Source: Tyto alba
Taxonomy: Eukaryota > Chordata > Aves > Strigiformes > Tytonidae
Assembly (NCBI RefSeq): GCF_018691265.1
Contig: NW_024881322.1
Location: 15,773,489-15,837,488, forward strand
Direction: 5' to 3'
Length of the DNA: 64,000 bases
The notes under the pieces: generated by a model
The model's database searches: none
The model's input: only the letters and a program-made list of their open reading frames with translations
Told to the model about the DNA's origin: nothing
Made by a program: the position numbers and the translations under genes
Part shown: piece by piece, positions 13,001-26,536 of the stretch
How positions within the stretch are numbered: position 1 is the first letter of the stretch
Layout of the letters: each line of letters opens with the position of its first letter

Positions 13001-16000
13001 ACAATGTAAGAATAAATGGGTTTGTGTCATATGTTATTATCATATTGCTTTTCAGTAGCAACAAATGTCTCTGGCTGCTGTAAATAATCTTGCTATTTAA
13101 GATCTCAGAGATTTCCGTGAATCTGAGAAGACACTTTGCTACTCAACCACCAAATAAATGTTTTAATAATAACTCCACCAACTATAGTTATTTTCTTATT
13201 TTCTGTTCTTATCTTTGGTCTTGTAGCAGAAAAAGCAGTGTCATCAAGTCTGTTGCACTTCTGTTTTGATGAGCTCATGCTAATAAATTAGAAACCTGAG
13301 CAGCAGCAGTTGTACTTCAGCCTGTTTTTAAAGAATGGATTTTTTCTGTTCCTTATCCCCTTAATCCCAGTGGTTTTTGATTTGCACATCCTGAGGAATA
13401 CAACTAACAATGAAATCATGCAAAGATGGCTGTAAATGTTCTTATAGGTCTTTACTGTGTATGATGAAAATGGAACCAACTCACTATTATTAAAAAGTGC
13501 TCTTACTCATCATTGGCCTAGTGTTGGATTTTCAAAGGAGCTATTTCCAACCCTGACAAGGTTTGTAAACACAGGGAAAGAAAAGTTCAGTTAGTAGAAA
13601 ACAAATGTAATCCTTCCACAGGCAAGGAGCAGGAGGAACAGAGGTGGGAGATGGGTACTTTTAGGATACCTGTGGCTTGGCCAGTATCTATAAAAAGGAG
13701 CAACAAAACAAGTGTTGGTCGAGAGGATTCCCTTTGCCTAAGGAAGCTGCTGTAAGCCGGATGTTCAAATTTGACCTTAACTCTGCTACATCTTATTTTC
13801 TTATTTCTTCTGATGTCCTTTGAATGACACGTCAGTGTGGCTTAAAAATCAGCCCTAGTCACTACCCTGAGGTAAGGATAGGCAAAAGACCGAGGCCCAG
13901 GGTTCACCAGAAGTGATGGGCATGGTGCTGCCATACACTGAATGATCTCAGTCCTGTTCGTTCAAGATTTGATTAAAGAGGTTTGCGTTCTTCAAAATGT
14001 GCTCACAATTTCACAGGGTTGGGTTCTATCTTCAGTCGTTTTCGCTACATCAGGACAGAGCGAGATAACGTTCTTTTGAGGGGACTAAACACGCAAAACA
14101 CAGGCACCTTTGAGGAAAGTAGCTTTATAACTTTTGCAGGATAAGAACGAACTACAACAGTGCAAGAAAGGAGAAGAGAAACAAGGGGAAACAAGGGAGT
14201 GTGGGGAAGACCAGACAAAGATAAAACCATCAAAGACTGGTGAAGTGCCATGCTGTTCCTACTAAAGGAAATAGAGAAACATCTCACTGACTTTAAATGA
14301 GGCAGCTAGCTTATCTCTACCTTGACACTGAAAGCACAAATACAGAAAGCATTGCTCAAGATAGTACAACCTGGATAATGACAGTAGTGAAATGGCAAGA
14401 AAGTCTCTAACACAAGCTGTGCCATGCATCTCCTGTCACTGCGGGTGGTCGCCAGCCCTCAGAATCAGCAACACCGGCCAGAGAGGGGGGACAAACAGCC
14501 TGCTCGCCCACCTCCTGGCTGCAAGATGGCAGGGCTGTTCCGGACACGTTTGCCTAACCAGATTTTTAAAAACAACACCAAGAAAAGTCTCTTCCGCAGG
14601 CAGCGATCTCTGCTATTGTCCCCATAAGCAAATTATTCCCTGTGTCCAACCTAGAAGTCCTTTGATGAAGTTTCAGGCCATGTGCAGAAGAGTTTACGCT
14701 GTGATTCATGCCTCTTGCAGCCTTGCTAATAAATCAGAACTAGCAGAGGTACCACTACCTCAATGTAGTGTGGGTTTGTGGGTCATGGTGCGAGGACTGA
14801 AATGGGCCTGATGTCTGAACACCACCCTGCTCTTTCCTCCCTGCCCCCACCTTCATAGCATGATATTTTGAATCCCTTGGATGCCATGTATTCTGTAGCT
14901 ATTGGCTTGTTCAGATAACCACACTACAACTCCCTTTGTTACGTGCATCTATCTCCCAGAAGGGCTCTGGCTTGCTACCAAAAGTAAAAAAGGCTGGTGG
15001 GTCATGCGTTTTACTGGAAGCCTGTATCAGAAAAGCATCTAAGGTGGAAGAAGAGCCAAATCTGCTTGTGTATCTTAGTTCATTACCACTAATTGCTCTG
15101 AGAGTCTTTGGGACTGCAGCATTTGTAGAAGCATAGAAAGTCTCATTTTCTGCTGTATGTTACAGATGTGTTCCTGCAAGCTGTGGTGAGCTTTACTGAT
15201 GAGCATATACTTTTCAGAAGCCTGGATCAAAAACCAATTTACCAAGATCTTATTGGAGCATTCGGTATTCAGCAGGATTCTGTCCTTTTCATGTATACTG
15301 CTCATGTATTTTACTAGAAATAGAAAATGTCTGGATGGAGTTTTGCTGGTGGAAACGTTCTGCATGTTGCCTGCTGCTGTGGAGAGCACCAGGCAGTGTC
15401 CTTTTCATCCCTTGCTGTGAGGTCGATGCCCCAGCCTTAGTCATGGAAGCGGAAACCATCCCGCCTGGTGCTTTGGATCCAAGCCTGAACTGAAATTACA
15501 GCATAAAGAGATAGATAAGGGTCAACAAAAGGATAAGCACTTTTCTCTCCTTACCTGAAAGGCCAAAGGAGAGACACATTCACGTGGAAAAGTTCCCAAC
15601 ACAGCCCTCGTACAGGAAGAGCCTCCCTGTGGATACCAGTCTCTTGATTTAAGTACAACACATCTGCCTTTTATCCTTGTGGGGAACAGCATGGGGAGCT
15701 GGTCTGTTTTTACAGAAGAGCAGCGATGACCAAGGGAGTCACACCCCCGCTTATTACCATCGCCTAGTGTAATCTTGCTCACATGTTTTAAGATGGAGTC
15801 AGAAGTACGAGGTTATGCAGCTCATCCCTTCCAGCTCTTGCTAGTCAGTGCAGGGCTTCATCAGCCCCTGCGGGGTGTACAATTTGCACCATTAGCATCG
15901 CTTTTCCCACCCTTCCTGCATCTTGAGGTTGGGAAAAGAGAGACAGAATAAGAAGCAGCTCTGTTTTTGCCACGAGGAACTGGAATGTATCAGGTCCATG

Positions 16001-17215
16001 CTAACCAAAACTCCATTCTGCCAAATGTGCTTGGATGACCTTATCTTTTGGATTCTTCTTGCATCCCACCTCTCTTAAAAAAGCCCTGTTTTGTCAGAAA
16101 GTATGAGGAAAAAAGTCAGACTTCCTAAACCGAAGGTGACTAGGATCTTGCAGAAGAAATCAACTACTGCTGTCAATGATGGTAAAATCCCTTTAGCTAT
16201 ATAAGTAACAGAGAGCAAACTAAAAAAAAAAAATCATTTTTTTTTAATAAGGTAAGGAGAAGATTAAAAAATATTCAAGAGATTAAGCATGAGCTTGGTC
16301 TGGTGAAAATCAAAATGAGTATTTTGGCTCAGTTCTCAGTAACGCAGCGGTTACAGAATGTGTCAGTGAAACAGGGTAATGGGAACAAGTGAAGAAGAAC
16401 AAATTACCACGTTCTGGGGTTGGGTTGAAGCAAAATTTAAATTATTTAATACCTGGTTTAACTGGGATCACAAAAGTTGTCAAATGAAACTGCAACTACC
16501 TTAGTGATGTTTATCTGTGAAGTTATCAAATTAGGCAATACTGTGTGGTTGGAGAATGGCACAGACAGGACCTGTTTAACAAATAGAGAAATAATGAAAT
16601 ACTCCTTTACCAACCATTAGTATTACCTCAGTAGGATGCAAGGATTTAAAACAAATGTTGAAGAAAAAATTGATAGGAGGGATGGAGATAAATGGAATTG
16701 GAAAAAAAAAAAAAACAACATGGATTTGTAGTACATTGCTCACAGTAGAGAAACTCACTACTGTTCTTTGATGAGAAAAGCAGGTGTGTAGCTAAAGGAC
16801 ATACAGTAGCTATCACTCGTTTGTACAGCTGCAGTAGCATAACTAGTAATTCCTCATGTAGCCCAAGAGCAGATCAATACACTTATTATACAGTAAACAA
16901 GGATTTAGCAGAAGGGGAGGCAACAATATGCTCTTGTCAGAGGGAATGCATAGGGCTAGACAAAAGGTAATGTAATAGAGGAGTGGATTTGGAACTGATC
17001 CCAGTGAACATTTGTATTAACAGAATTATAGAAAATAAAAAAAATAACAGTTGATTTTGCAGAGAATGATCAGAATATTGTAGTTGAAGACAAGTGATAG
17101 AACTGAGCAGCTGTGAATGTGGAGTTGGTAGCTGCAATAGGGGTAAGGGTGTATTTGCCACAGTCCACGGTCATAACAAGTCTGAAATGCAGTAGAGCTA
17201 GTCAGTCATGCTCAA
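10061..17215. other. Intergenic, no gene recognised
   Basis: AT-rich DNA upstream of the LANCL2 promoter. The open frames here (for example 150 codons at 10847-11299 plus and 139 codons at 14392-14811 plus) show no recognisable domain, overlap others in competing frames, and look like chance. I see no RNA gene. Divergent promoter transcripts from the LANCL2 CpG island are possible but cannot be seen. Confidence 0.6.
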
Positions 17216-17560
17216 AAAAGACCCATTAAAATTGGAGCAGAGGCATAGAATGGGAGTGGAGAGTCTGTTTTATGAGGAAAGCCTAGATCACTCTGGCTTT
17301 TTTAGCAGAATGGAGGCTGAAATGGCACATAGTTGCTGTTCATCAAGAGATATAAATGCAGATCTGTAGCAATCCTAGGGAGGAGACAGAATGATGAAGG
17401 ACCTTACTTGCAACTGAACAAAATGATGCCTATGATGAAATTCAGGCTAAAACCAAAAAGGGGTTTAACTATCAGAGGAGGAGGGGTTTGAAGCAGCCAT
17501 TCAGTGATGCTTTTCAGAAAGACCTCAATAATCCTTTTGGGAAAAAAAAAAAAGCTATAA
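17216..17560 (+). mobile_element. Degraded CR1 LINE fragment (3' part)
   Basis: Words such as TTATGAGGAAAGCCTAGATC followed by TTTTTTAGCAGAATGGAGGC and ATATAAATGCAG follow the order found near the 3' end of CR1 elements (a 'tatgaggaaaggctgag ... tggagaagagaaggctgag ... tataaat' pattern). The match is by eye and weakened by many substitutions, so the ends are approximate. It may belong to the same old insertion as the larger copy at 18.84 kb or to a separate one. Confidence 0.5.
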
Positions 17561-18839
17561 GGTGGTTGTTGTGAGCCAATAAGCCAAAATGCTCAAAGTC
17601 TCGTGCATTTGAGAAGTACAGTGGTCTCAGGGGATGTGAAAGAGCTTCTCCTTATTCATTGACAGCTTCTAGTAGCCAGTGATTAAGAAAGCATAGGGGT
17701 TTTTTTCACCTTCATAAACTTCCTTTGGAGGGAGGTATATTGGCAAGTGAGATGGTTGTCATGTTCACTGAGCTTTTGGGTCAGATTTCCTGCAGCAGGC
17801 TTTAAAAGTCTAATTGTCATTAACAGTCCTGCACATGTGGTGTTTGCATGGGGATGGAGAGCAGGCGTCTAAACCTGCTTACAATTCTGCCGGTGGAATG
17901 ACGACCCAAGCACTGGGCTGACAGGTAAGAGGGAGTAAAGTTATAAAAAAATGGATCTAGGCAGCTTTCTGTTTTATGGCTTGAAGGGAGATTTCCATCT
18001 GAAGCAAATCTCCTGTTCAGTTTCCTGATGTGTTTTTATTTCCGTAGCTCTCTCCTGGTGTTTAACTGTACAAATATTTCAGTCATCCAACACTGAGCTT
18101 CTAGATCTAACAATAAGGAGAAGACAGCTGAAATATGAAAGTGGTGTTCTCTGGGAAGCCATTTAAAATCTGTCAGTCTGGCATAAAAGTGACTACTAAC
18201 AGTGCCATATTTAGATTTTTCCTAACCTGAGCAGGTAAGGATTTTTTGTGGGGTGTTCTTCCCTTTTTTCCTCAGATATTCTAGCTTTGAGGAGCATTTT
18301 GTGTCACGTAGTAGAGGAATGACTTACGTATAGTCCCTCCATCACTATTGGACTGGATGCAGTCCACCATAAGGCTGAAGGATATCAATATAAATACCAC
18401 TCTGCAGTTATGAAGATGCTAAGAAGAATTCATACAGTACAGAAGTTTGTATGTTTGAACAATGTGAATGGTGATTGCTAACACCTTAGAAAACCTAGAC
18501 TCTTCTGGGGTAACTGCATTGCCTGGTTTAGATTTCCTTAAGCAACAAAATGGATTGACATTACTTCTCCATGTGTGTGTTGCAACTCGGTTGCCACATC
18601 ACATCAGAATTAAGCAGATCACCTTTGCACATTTCTGGGGTAATGTTGACGCTTATCAGGTAGTACAAGTATTGTTGTATCCAAGCTCAAGCAGGACATG
18701 CTTTGCAGGCTTTTTCATATCTTTTGTTTGACCAGAAAGTACAGCAGCTTTCAGACACAGGAGTTCCTTAACACACTGGCCCAACTTCTGTAAAAATGAT
18801 GTATTCCAGGGACTAAGGGGGAGGAAATGGTTGCAAAGC

Positions 18840-20938
18840 TATTGATCGTAGTTCACCGTTTTAAGAAAAGGACAGCATGAGAGAAGCAAAATAGAGATAA
18901 TGGGCTTCGGTAAAGCAGATGTTGATAAATTCAGGGAACTTGTAAGTAGATTCTCTTGGGAAGATAATTTAAGGATAAACAAGTGCAGGAGATAGAGCAA
19001 TTACTGAAAGAACCTGTATTTAAGACAGAACAGCAAATTATTAGGCTATGAAGGAGAAAGGAATCAGCGTAAGAAGAAGGAATAGCTGCAGCAAAAGCTC
19101 TTTAAAGTCTTGAATATTAAAAAAGGATTTATATACAAATTAGGAACAAGGACATCTGGCTAAAGCTGAGTAGAAAAAAAAGTAGACCAAAAGTGTAGGT
19201 TGAGCCCAGAAGGATAAAGTACACAGTGACTTACTACTATTGAGGGTGATAAAAATAAATGTGAAAAGATTGTATGAACACTACAAGAGCAGAAGAAGTC
19301 AAAATAAAATTCAGTCCTATTCCATAGTAGGGGAAGATTGCAAATAATGGGCCACAAGGAGACAGCCAAGATACTGAAAGATGTTTTTGCTTCAGGCATA
19401 ATATAGATTGTGACCAAATGCCTAAAGCAATGAGGTTGTTTACAGGAGCACAGATACACAATTCTCAGTAGGGAAATAAGAGGTTAGAAAACATTTTATA
19501 TGTTATATATATTAAAGTGGCCTGGCGGAATTTACCCTGGGACATCTACGAAGCTGAAGCAAAATCTGAAACATTGACACTCATTGGTAACAGAATAGGA
19601 GAAACTTTGCTGGGAACTAGAAGAAAACCCACAGAACCCATCCTTCAAAAGAAGAAAAGGAAAGTTCAAGGAGATAACAAGTCTATATATGTTATCTTGA
19701 AAGATACATGATTAAATTATTAAAGAATTAATGTATAAGATGTATAAGTACCTAGGAAATAATGAGGTAATGAAAACAGCTGGAGTAGATCTATCGATAA
19801 TAAATCATGTCAGACTAACCTTGTTTCCTTCTTTGACAGGATAATTGTTCTTATAGATAAAGCAGAAGCAGTAGATACGTCTTGGCTCCACTAAAGCTTT
19901 TGACGTGATCCTGCCTAACATGCTCTTTAGGAAACAAAAGAAACATGTACCTGCCCAGAGTCATGATGCAGTGAGCACACACTCACATGGTTTGATGTTA
20001 AACTGGGAAGGCAGTAAAAGCAGGGCTCTGCAGAAAACATATTTCTGCTCAGGATTTTCATTACTAACTCAAATCATGAAACACACAAGTTTTCAAACAA
20101 CATGAGGCTAGGAGGGATTGCAAGCTCTTTAAGATACAGGATCAAAATTCAAAAACGTATTGAGAAACAGCACAAAAGGCCCAAAACCAACAAGGGAAAA
20201 TTCAGTACTTGAATACAAACACTTATCCTTGGGGAAGAGAAATTAAAACATAAATTAGAAAGTAGGAAATGAAGAGATGATTGCTCTAATGGAGCCATGA
20301 CAAATGGAATTGTCATAATATGATACTGTTACACAACTAAGCAAACCTCATGCTGTGTAGTGCTGACAGAAGTGTTGTAGGTAACATATGCAAGGTAATT
20401 ATCCTTTCCTGCTTGGCTCAGGGATGCCGACACTGGCACTGAGCAGTTTTGGACATCACAATTCTGAAGTGTTGCCGAACTGGGAGGAGTCCAGAGGAGG
20501 GAAACCAAAAAGGTAGGAGGTAAAGAAAACATGTCCCGAAAACAAGAGCCAAAGCTGTGACTTTTGTGAAAAGATTGAAGGAAATGGCTTTATTTGGTGC
20601 AGGAAAGAAAACACTAGAGGTAAGATGTAATAATAATCCAGTATTCAAAGGCTTGTTAAAGACAAAGGTGGTAATTCGTTTTCAGAGGCTCTTGCAAAAT
20701 AGACTGTTATGAGCTCAATGAATTTACACTGTAGATATTTTGGCATTAGGAATTATCCGTGGTGCAGTGCCCAACTATGCTACACAGAGAAGGAGTGTTT
20801 ATGGAAGGCCTTTAAGATCAAGCTAGACAAATTATTAGGCATGGTGTAGGTATAATAGCCCTATTCTTCAGAGGGGAAAAAGGACTGTGTGATCCCAGGA
20901 GATCCTTACCAGGCTTGCATTGCTATTATTCTATTAAA
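18840..20938 (+). mobile_element. Ancient CR1 LINE, ORF2 remnant with 3' end
   Basis: The order of diagnostic words is that of an old CR1 ORF2: GACAGCATGAGAGAAGCAAA (18871), GATAAATTCAGGGAACTTGT (18925), AAATCATGTCAGACTAACCT (19802) and CTTTTGACGTGATCCTGCC (19898) from the reverse transcriptase region. These are followed by CAGTTTTGGACATCACAATT (20442), GAGGAGTCCAGAGGAGGGAA (20483) and the 3' end words TGTGATCCCAGGAGATCC (20887) and TATTCTATT. CR1 encodes an endonuclease and reverse transcriptase and is the main bird retrotransposon. This copy is 5'-truncated, full of stops and frameshifts, and long dead. It lies antisense to LANCL2 and EGFR. Confidence 0.78.
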
Positions 20939-23900
20939 TTAAGACCAGAAACACAGCAGGGTTGACTGTTATTATCTTTGCAGATAATTTTCAGTTCCAA
21001 GCTTCAAATATACAAGGCTATTATAAGGCGTCTTTTGTTTTATATGGATATTAGACAACCACAAGTAAGAAAGGAATGAGATTAAATATTTTTTAAAAAC
21101 TGACTTTAATTTGGGGCCAGTTAAGGAGTAATGATACATGGAGAACAAGATGTAATTAAGGAGCTGTGGGAGGCCTGTAAAGAATTAGATCTGGTGTGTA
21201 TAATGAAATCCCAATAACTTCAGCAGGCTGGCCGAGCTGGTAGCCTGGTTGGCAGAAATCAGGCTAATTGTGTGTACCCTGAAAGACCATTCTTAGGCTT
21301 ATTGTGGAAGAGAAAATGGAGGATAAGACAGAAAGCAACCTTAATGTGAAAGGCCAAACATACAAGAAACTGAAAGGCAAGATGAGGTAAGGGCAGGCTG
21401 TAGGAATCCTGAAGACCTCAAGAACCAGAAGCAATAGCAGAGAAATACGTTTAAGCCCCAAATCTGCTCTGTTTATTAACCAGGGCAGAGACTAAAGGCT
21501 TCCAAAGTTGTCATTTACACGTTTGTATTCTCCAGCCATGTGGTCTAGTATGGTGGTTGCTGGAGAGCTATGACCCTAATCTTCTTGGGAAGCTGGGAAT
21601 GTAAAACCTGACTTCATACTGTCACTTCAGTCCCGCTCCATTTGCAAGAGCTCTCCCAAATAAAGGGCCTGTGTGTAAAGATTGTGCCAGTGCTGGTTTC
21701 AATCAGGTCTCTAATGCGGCAGCAGTGAAGTGCATTGCTTGATCGCTCCCGCAGGCCGTGCATTCATCGGAAAAGCTCTGGGGATTTGAATGCCAGTCGT
21801 GGAGCCTCAGATGTGAGATGTAATACAGGAGTTACCTACGGACCGGGAAATGTAGTGCTCTCCTCAGCTGCTGAACCCACGTGCACCATTCAGCCGCTCG
21901 GAACGCTGTTGGCAGCCTGGAAGGAGGGAGGCTTGGCTGACTGCTACCACCGTTGAGGCGAAGCTCTGGCTGGCGCCACCAAGGCAGCCCTGTGCCAGCC
22001 AACTTAGGGGTGCTTTGTGTGCAGTGTGGAGGACAAGCGTCTGTGCGAACGCAGTGTCCCTCCTGGCTCCTCATCCCCCCGGTGCTGCAGCTGCACCCCA
22101 GTCTAAACTGGTCCCTAGAAATGAGCTGATGGAGCGACAAAAAGGACAGAGTAGGAGGGAAGGAAGAAGATATTCTGAGGAAAGTGTGTTTTCTGAGAAA
22201 GCTCCAGAAGCAGAGGGAATTAAGTTTGAATGAGTTCTAGCTTTATTCCACATTAATCTCCTGGCTATTAATCTGGAGTCATTGTCTTTGAGCACCAGTG
22301 ACTGCCAATGTCCTTCTTACTCTTCTGAGGTATGGGAGTGCACACACACTGACCTGCACCTTGGAGGAGTGGCAATATGTAGTGGGCAATGACAGTTGGG
22401 TGGAGGAGGTAACTGTCCTTAGCAGATGGGGTTTGTTAATGCTTTGTTCTTAAGCAGACTCCTGCTGCTACTGAGAAAGGAAAAAAAAAAAAATAATTGT
22501 GATTTTTTCTTCTACATCTAACTGGAACAAGCAGGATGCCTGAAATATCTGATGTATGTCTACTCTAGTTTACAGGGACTCCAGAATTCCACATGGTGTG
22601 TGCTTGGGGATGAAATAGAGCTGGACCCTCAGGCACAGTGACCTATAAATCTTAAATGTGTCCACTTGATTTTTGAAAAGAGACAGAAGCAGCCATAAGG
22701 TCAGCATCTTTGCCTTCTAATGCCTGAGGCTTAGAAGTGTTATTCAAGGCAATCATTTATCTTGTACCTATGAGGAGTTAAACAGCAGGGGTTTTTTTCT
22801 TAAAGGAAATAACAGTAAAACTTTGCTTCTGTCAAGAAAGAAGACATGGTATTTTAATTAGCTAAAGGACAGAGTTGGTTAGCTCTTGTCCTGGTAATGC
22901 CTCAGAAGATCTCACTGACCATCAACAATAAAATAGGCAAAGACTTGACATATGTAGGATATATGATTTCTCTACAAAGGGAAGGATATATACACAGTGC
23001 TTACTTTAAACTTTGGATATTCTTACTGCATTACAAACAAGCCCTTCCCCATTAGTGAATAAGATTAAAATTTAAGGAAATGCCTTTTAATCTGTAACTT
23101 CAAGCACTTCAACAGAGAAAAGTTAATACGCAATGATGCGATCTGTTTTCTGTATCAAGGATGCTTATTACAGCACTTCCAGATGATGAGGTAGCCTGTG
23201 CTACAGCTAGTTAAGCTCACATTTTCTTCAAAATGTTTAGAGATTTAGACAACACTCAGCAGCATGTTGTCTGGAGAACATGATCTGCTTATCTTCCTGA
23301 TATTGAAGATATTGAACAGATGTCTACTCTGAGAATGCACTCTGAAACAGTATAAGCATCCCTATTTATCTAACAATAAATTGAGCATCTTTAGTAACAG
23401 GAGTGCTGCAGAGAAGGGAGGAAGGATTTGTAACAAGAGGATGATGATAATTTGCAAATGCTGAGAAACTCAACATGGTATTTAAGAACTGAGTGTGATT
23501 TTTTTTTTCCCCCTGGCTTAATTGTCATCACCAGTGGTTAAAACTTGCCTAAAACTTGTAAAATCTTTTTGGCTGGGATTTAATTAAACGACTATCTCAA
23601 TGAAAAGCAAAGCAAGTTAGAATCTGATTTGTGCTTTTCTAGCTGCATAGCATTTTTGGAGCTCACACAAAAGGTTCAAACAACAGTATTTTTGTCTTGA
23701 AATCAGCACAGAAGATTCTGAATAGGTGCCTGTGTAAGACCAGCTGAATAATATAGCAGTACCTTACATATATGATTTCACTGACAGTAAAAGTATTGTG
23801 AGAAAGAATTAGGAAGATTCAGAAATGTTAATATATTTTGATGAAGTAAGACTTCTTTTCATTTCTTTCTTTACTTCTAGGTTTTACCGATTCTTCTCTG

Positions 23901-25548
23901 ACAGTCAGATTTCTATGGTTAAAATGGACCTCTGTACATCAGTCTTCCTGAGTAATGCAAACCAAAGAGCATCACACAGCAAATTCTGCATCTAGCGGAG
24001 AACTTAACTTTGAATTGTAGCATGTTTTAAAAAGACATCCTGGTTTGATTTTCTCTCTGTTACAAATTCTGTTTGATTGCCTCTGTCCTTCTCTGTAGGT
24101 ATTTTGGCTTTTATTAGTGCTTCAGCATACCAACAGAAATATCTTTCATTTAAATTTACATATATTGCTCCTCTTCTAAATAAAAGGTACATTACATTTA
24201 TGATAGTTAAGATGTGCATTATACATGTCGTATCTTGACAGTATTACTTAACTCCACGTCTAGTAGCAACCTCAAGGAAGATTGAAATGGGCACACAGAC
24301 ATCCTTGTGATGCTGTCATCTCATCCAGGGTCAAAGCTGAAGGGCATTGGTGTAACAAGAAAAGAAGCTTGTTTTGCTATGGCCTGGCCTCTCATTAGAC
24401 ATGCTGAATAAAAAAAAAAGGCGTGGGTGTATTGTGCTTGTGACACTTCCAGAATTCACAGTATCGACTAAAATATGGAAAATTGATATTTATTCTCCAA
24501 AAGATCTGCCTCTAGTGGAAATGATTGACATTATTTGTAATCCCTCCCCTATCAAATATAGCACATTACTTTTACAGGAACCATTAGGACTTAACAATAC
24601 TGAACAGCTATCAGTGGTGACTAATCCGAGTTCACTGCTTGCTAAAGCTGGTTGCAGTCTATACCAGCCTCAGATTTTTTATTGGCTTCAGTGGAAATTC
24701 ATTCCTGTGCTATTTTGGTTCTACTAACATTAGTGATGTGATATTTTCTGCCTGCTGCCTCCTGGTTTGTCAATGTTGGGGTTTTTTATTCTTCTGTGTT
24801 GAGTTTGCATTGCTTAAATGACCTCTCTTTGTTCTTTTTCCTCTCCCTAAAAAAAAGAAGTGCTTCCCTCTTTTGCAGTTGATCAAGGCTTAGAAACACA
24901 CTGCCTCAGGTATTCTGAGTCTCTTTTGAGTTTAACCTTGTTTGTCAGAATTCTTACCAGATGCCTCAGGGTGCAAAAGAATCACAGGCACATCATCTGG
25001 GAATAGATTTTGTGTTCAAGCCCAGACTGAATTGACTTACTGATTATATAGGATACTAGGGAATACACATATTCACTACATCTGTCTTCAAGTCAGGAGT
25101 TTGCTTAAGCACACCAGGAGCAAGGCTTAAGGTTTACGTTGTAACAGAATTGTCAGATATGTTCTGCTTGCCAAATTTTTAAAATTTCTTTTAGACATCC
25201 AGTATTCAAGTGGATGTTTTCTGATGCCTAATGTTTTCTAACACACTGAATAGCAGTGTCATGTTCGAACTAATAAATGGTGTCTGATCACAGCACATTT
25301 TGTAGTTCAGTCTTCTTCTGTTCTGAGCATTTTCTAACCTGAAGATGAGTAGATCTGAGTTTGGATGCAAATCGTGCCAAAGCTCAACTGTATCACTTGA
25401 GCATAGCTTCTAATGGTGTTGGTCAAAAGCCATGCAATTTCACAGGAATCCTTGGGAACACTGTCACAGGGAAGGAAAAAGCACTTTGTGGTGACATTGC
25501 TACCATTTGAGCATGTGGCTAATCTTACAAAGATACCATGTGCTAGGC
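20939..25548. other. Intergenic, no gene recognised
   Basis: Mostly AT-rich unique-looking sequence with a modestly CpG-richer patch at about 21720-22090. No coding exon, RNA gene or clear repeat could be recognised. Open frames are short. Confidence 0.55.
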
Positions 25549-26515
25549 TGTGGTGGTGTGATTCCTCCCCCCTGCCTGCTGCTGGGCTGCTTGGTGCTTG
25601 GTATGATTCCACCCCACTCCTGGGCCACATACCAACCCAGGAGAGTATGGATTGCAAATGGCAAGAGGGCCAGAGCATTAAGGCATCCCCTTGATGTGCC
25701 CAGCTCCTGCTTTCCCTGTCACTTGGGAGCAGCAATAACAGTCCATCTCCTCCTGACAGCCTGCTCCAGCTGTACCTGGGACATGGCTGAGGGAGGGCAA
25801 TAGCAGAACTGCACATCCAGCAAGTTCTGGGCCTGCACAACTGGTGGAAAACACCAGAATATTTCATCACTCAAGTTGGGCTGGAGTGGAAGAGCACCTG
25901 ATGAAAGTCAATTATCTCAGACCCCACAGTGTCCCCACGTGAGACCCTTTGAGCTCTCCTGCATCGTGGTGGGCTGTGACCAACATCTCCCCTGAGCTGG
26001 GACGCCTCTCAGGTGCCAAGTCCTTGAGATACCATCTGTGTCAAAGCCAACGAGGGGCCAGGGCAAAGTTGACCCCCTCAAGTCTCAGTTATTGCCCCTT
26101 GAGGAATGCCAATGCATTGTGAATATTTACTCTAAACTTGAGGAGAAGGAAATTTGAACTGTAGGCCAGCTTCACTGTCACCCACCTACCTATCTATGTG
26201 TTTGGGTATACATTGTTATTTTCACGAGTGTGGATACAACCTATTTCACTGGATCCTAATATTTTTGTCTGTTTGTGTGTTTGTACATCTTGAGTTTATG
26301 AATATACATATCTATTGATTTAGGATACCTCACAATAAGTTAGTGTGAATCTTGTAATTTTTGAATCTGTAGTTAAGTCGCTATTTTAATCATAACATGT
26401 TTTACCAAACTATTTTGTAAATCCTTAAATTGCTTAATGATTAAGTGCTGCTAGTCATTAATTGATCTTGATATGCTACTTAATTATTGCTGTGTTAATA
26501 TTTCTGTCCATGACA
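25549..26515 (+). mobile_element. 5' LTR of decayed ERV-L-like provirus
   Basis: The right end is well supported: it finishes CCATGACA, is followed by three bases and then a tRNA primer site at 26519. The left end is a guess placed at the TGTGGTGGTGTG word where the sequence turns GC-rich; an LTR of about 0.97 kb would result. The first half is GC-rich and the second half (from about 26150) very AT-rich, which fits a U3 to R/U5 change. I could not find a matching 3' LTR. Confidence 0.55.
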
Positions 26516-26518
26516 AAT

Positions 26519-26536
26519 TGGCATAGTCAGCAGGAT
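26519..26536 (+). other. Retroviral primer binding site, serine tRNA type
   Basis: TGGCATAGTCAGCAGGAT begins three bases after the LTR end. By my reading it matches the complement of the 3' end of vertebrate tRNA-Ser(UGA) at 16 of 18 positions, and both differences are G-to-A changes at former CpG sites, the expected decay of methylated DNA. The tRNA sequence is from memory. The first gag ATG (26535) overlaps its end. Confidence 0.6.

Noticed and set aside
12950..13015. Possible second ancient short repeat (GACCAAATTCAGTCCTGTG word)
   Set aside because: The resemblance to old amniote dispersed repeats is too short to support by eye.
25334..25870. 178-codon minus-strand open frame
   Set aside because: It runs antisense across the LTR border, has no recognisable domain, and changes composition at the border; probably chance.
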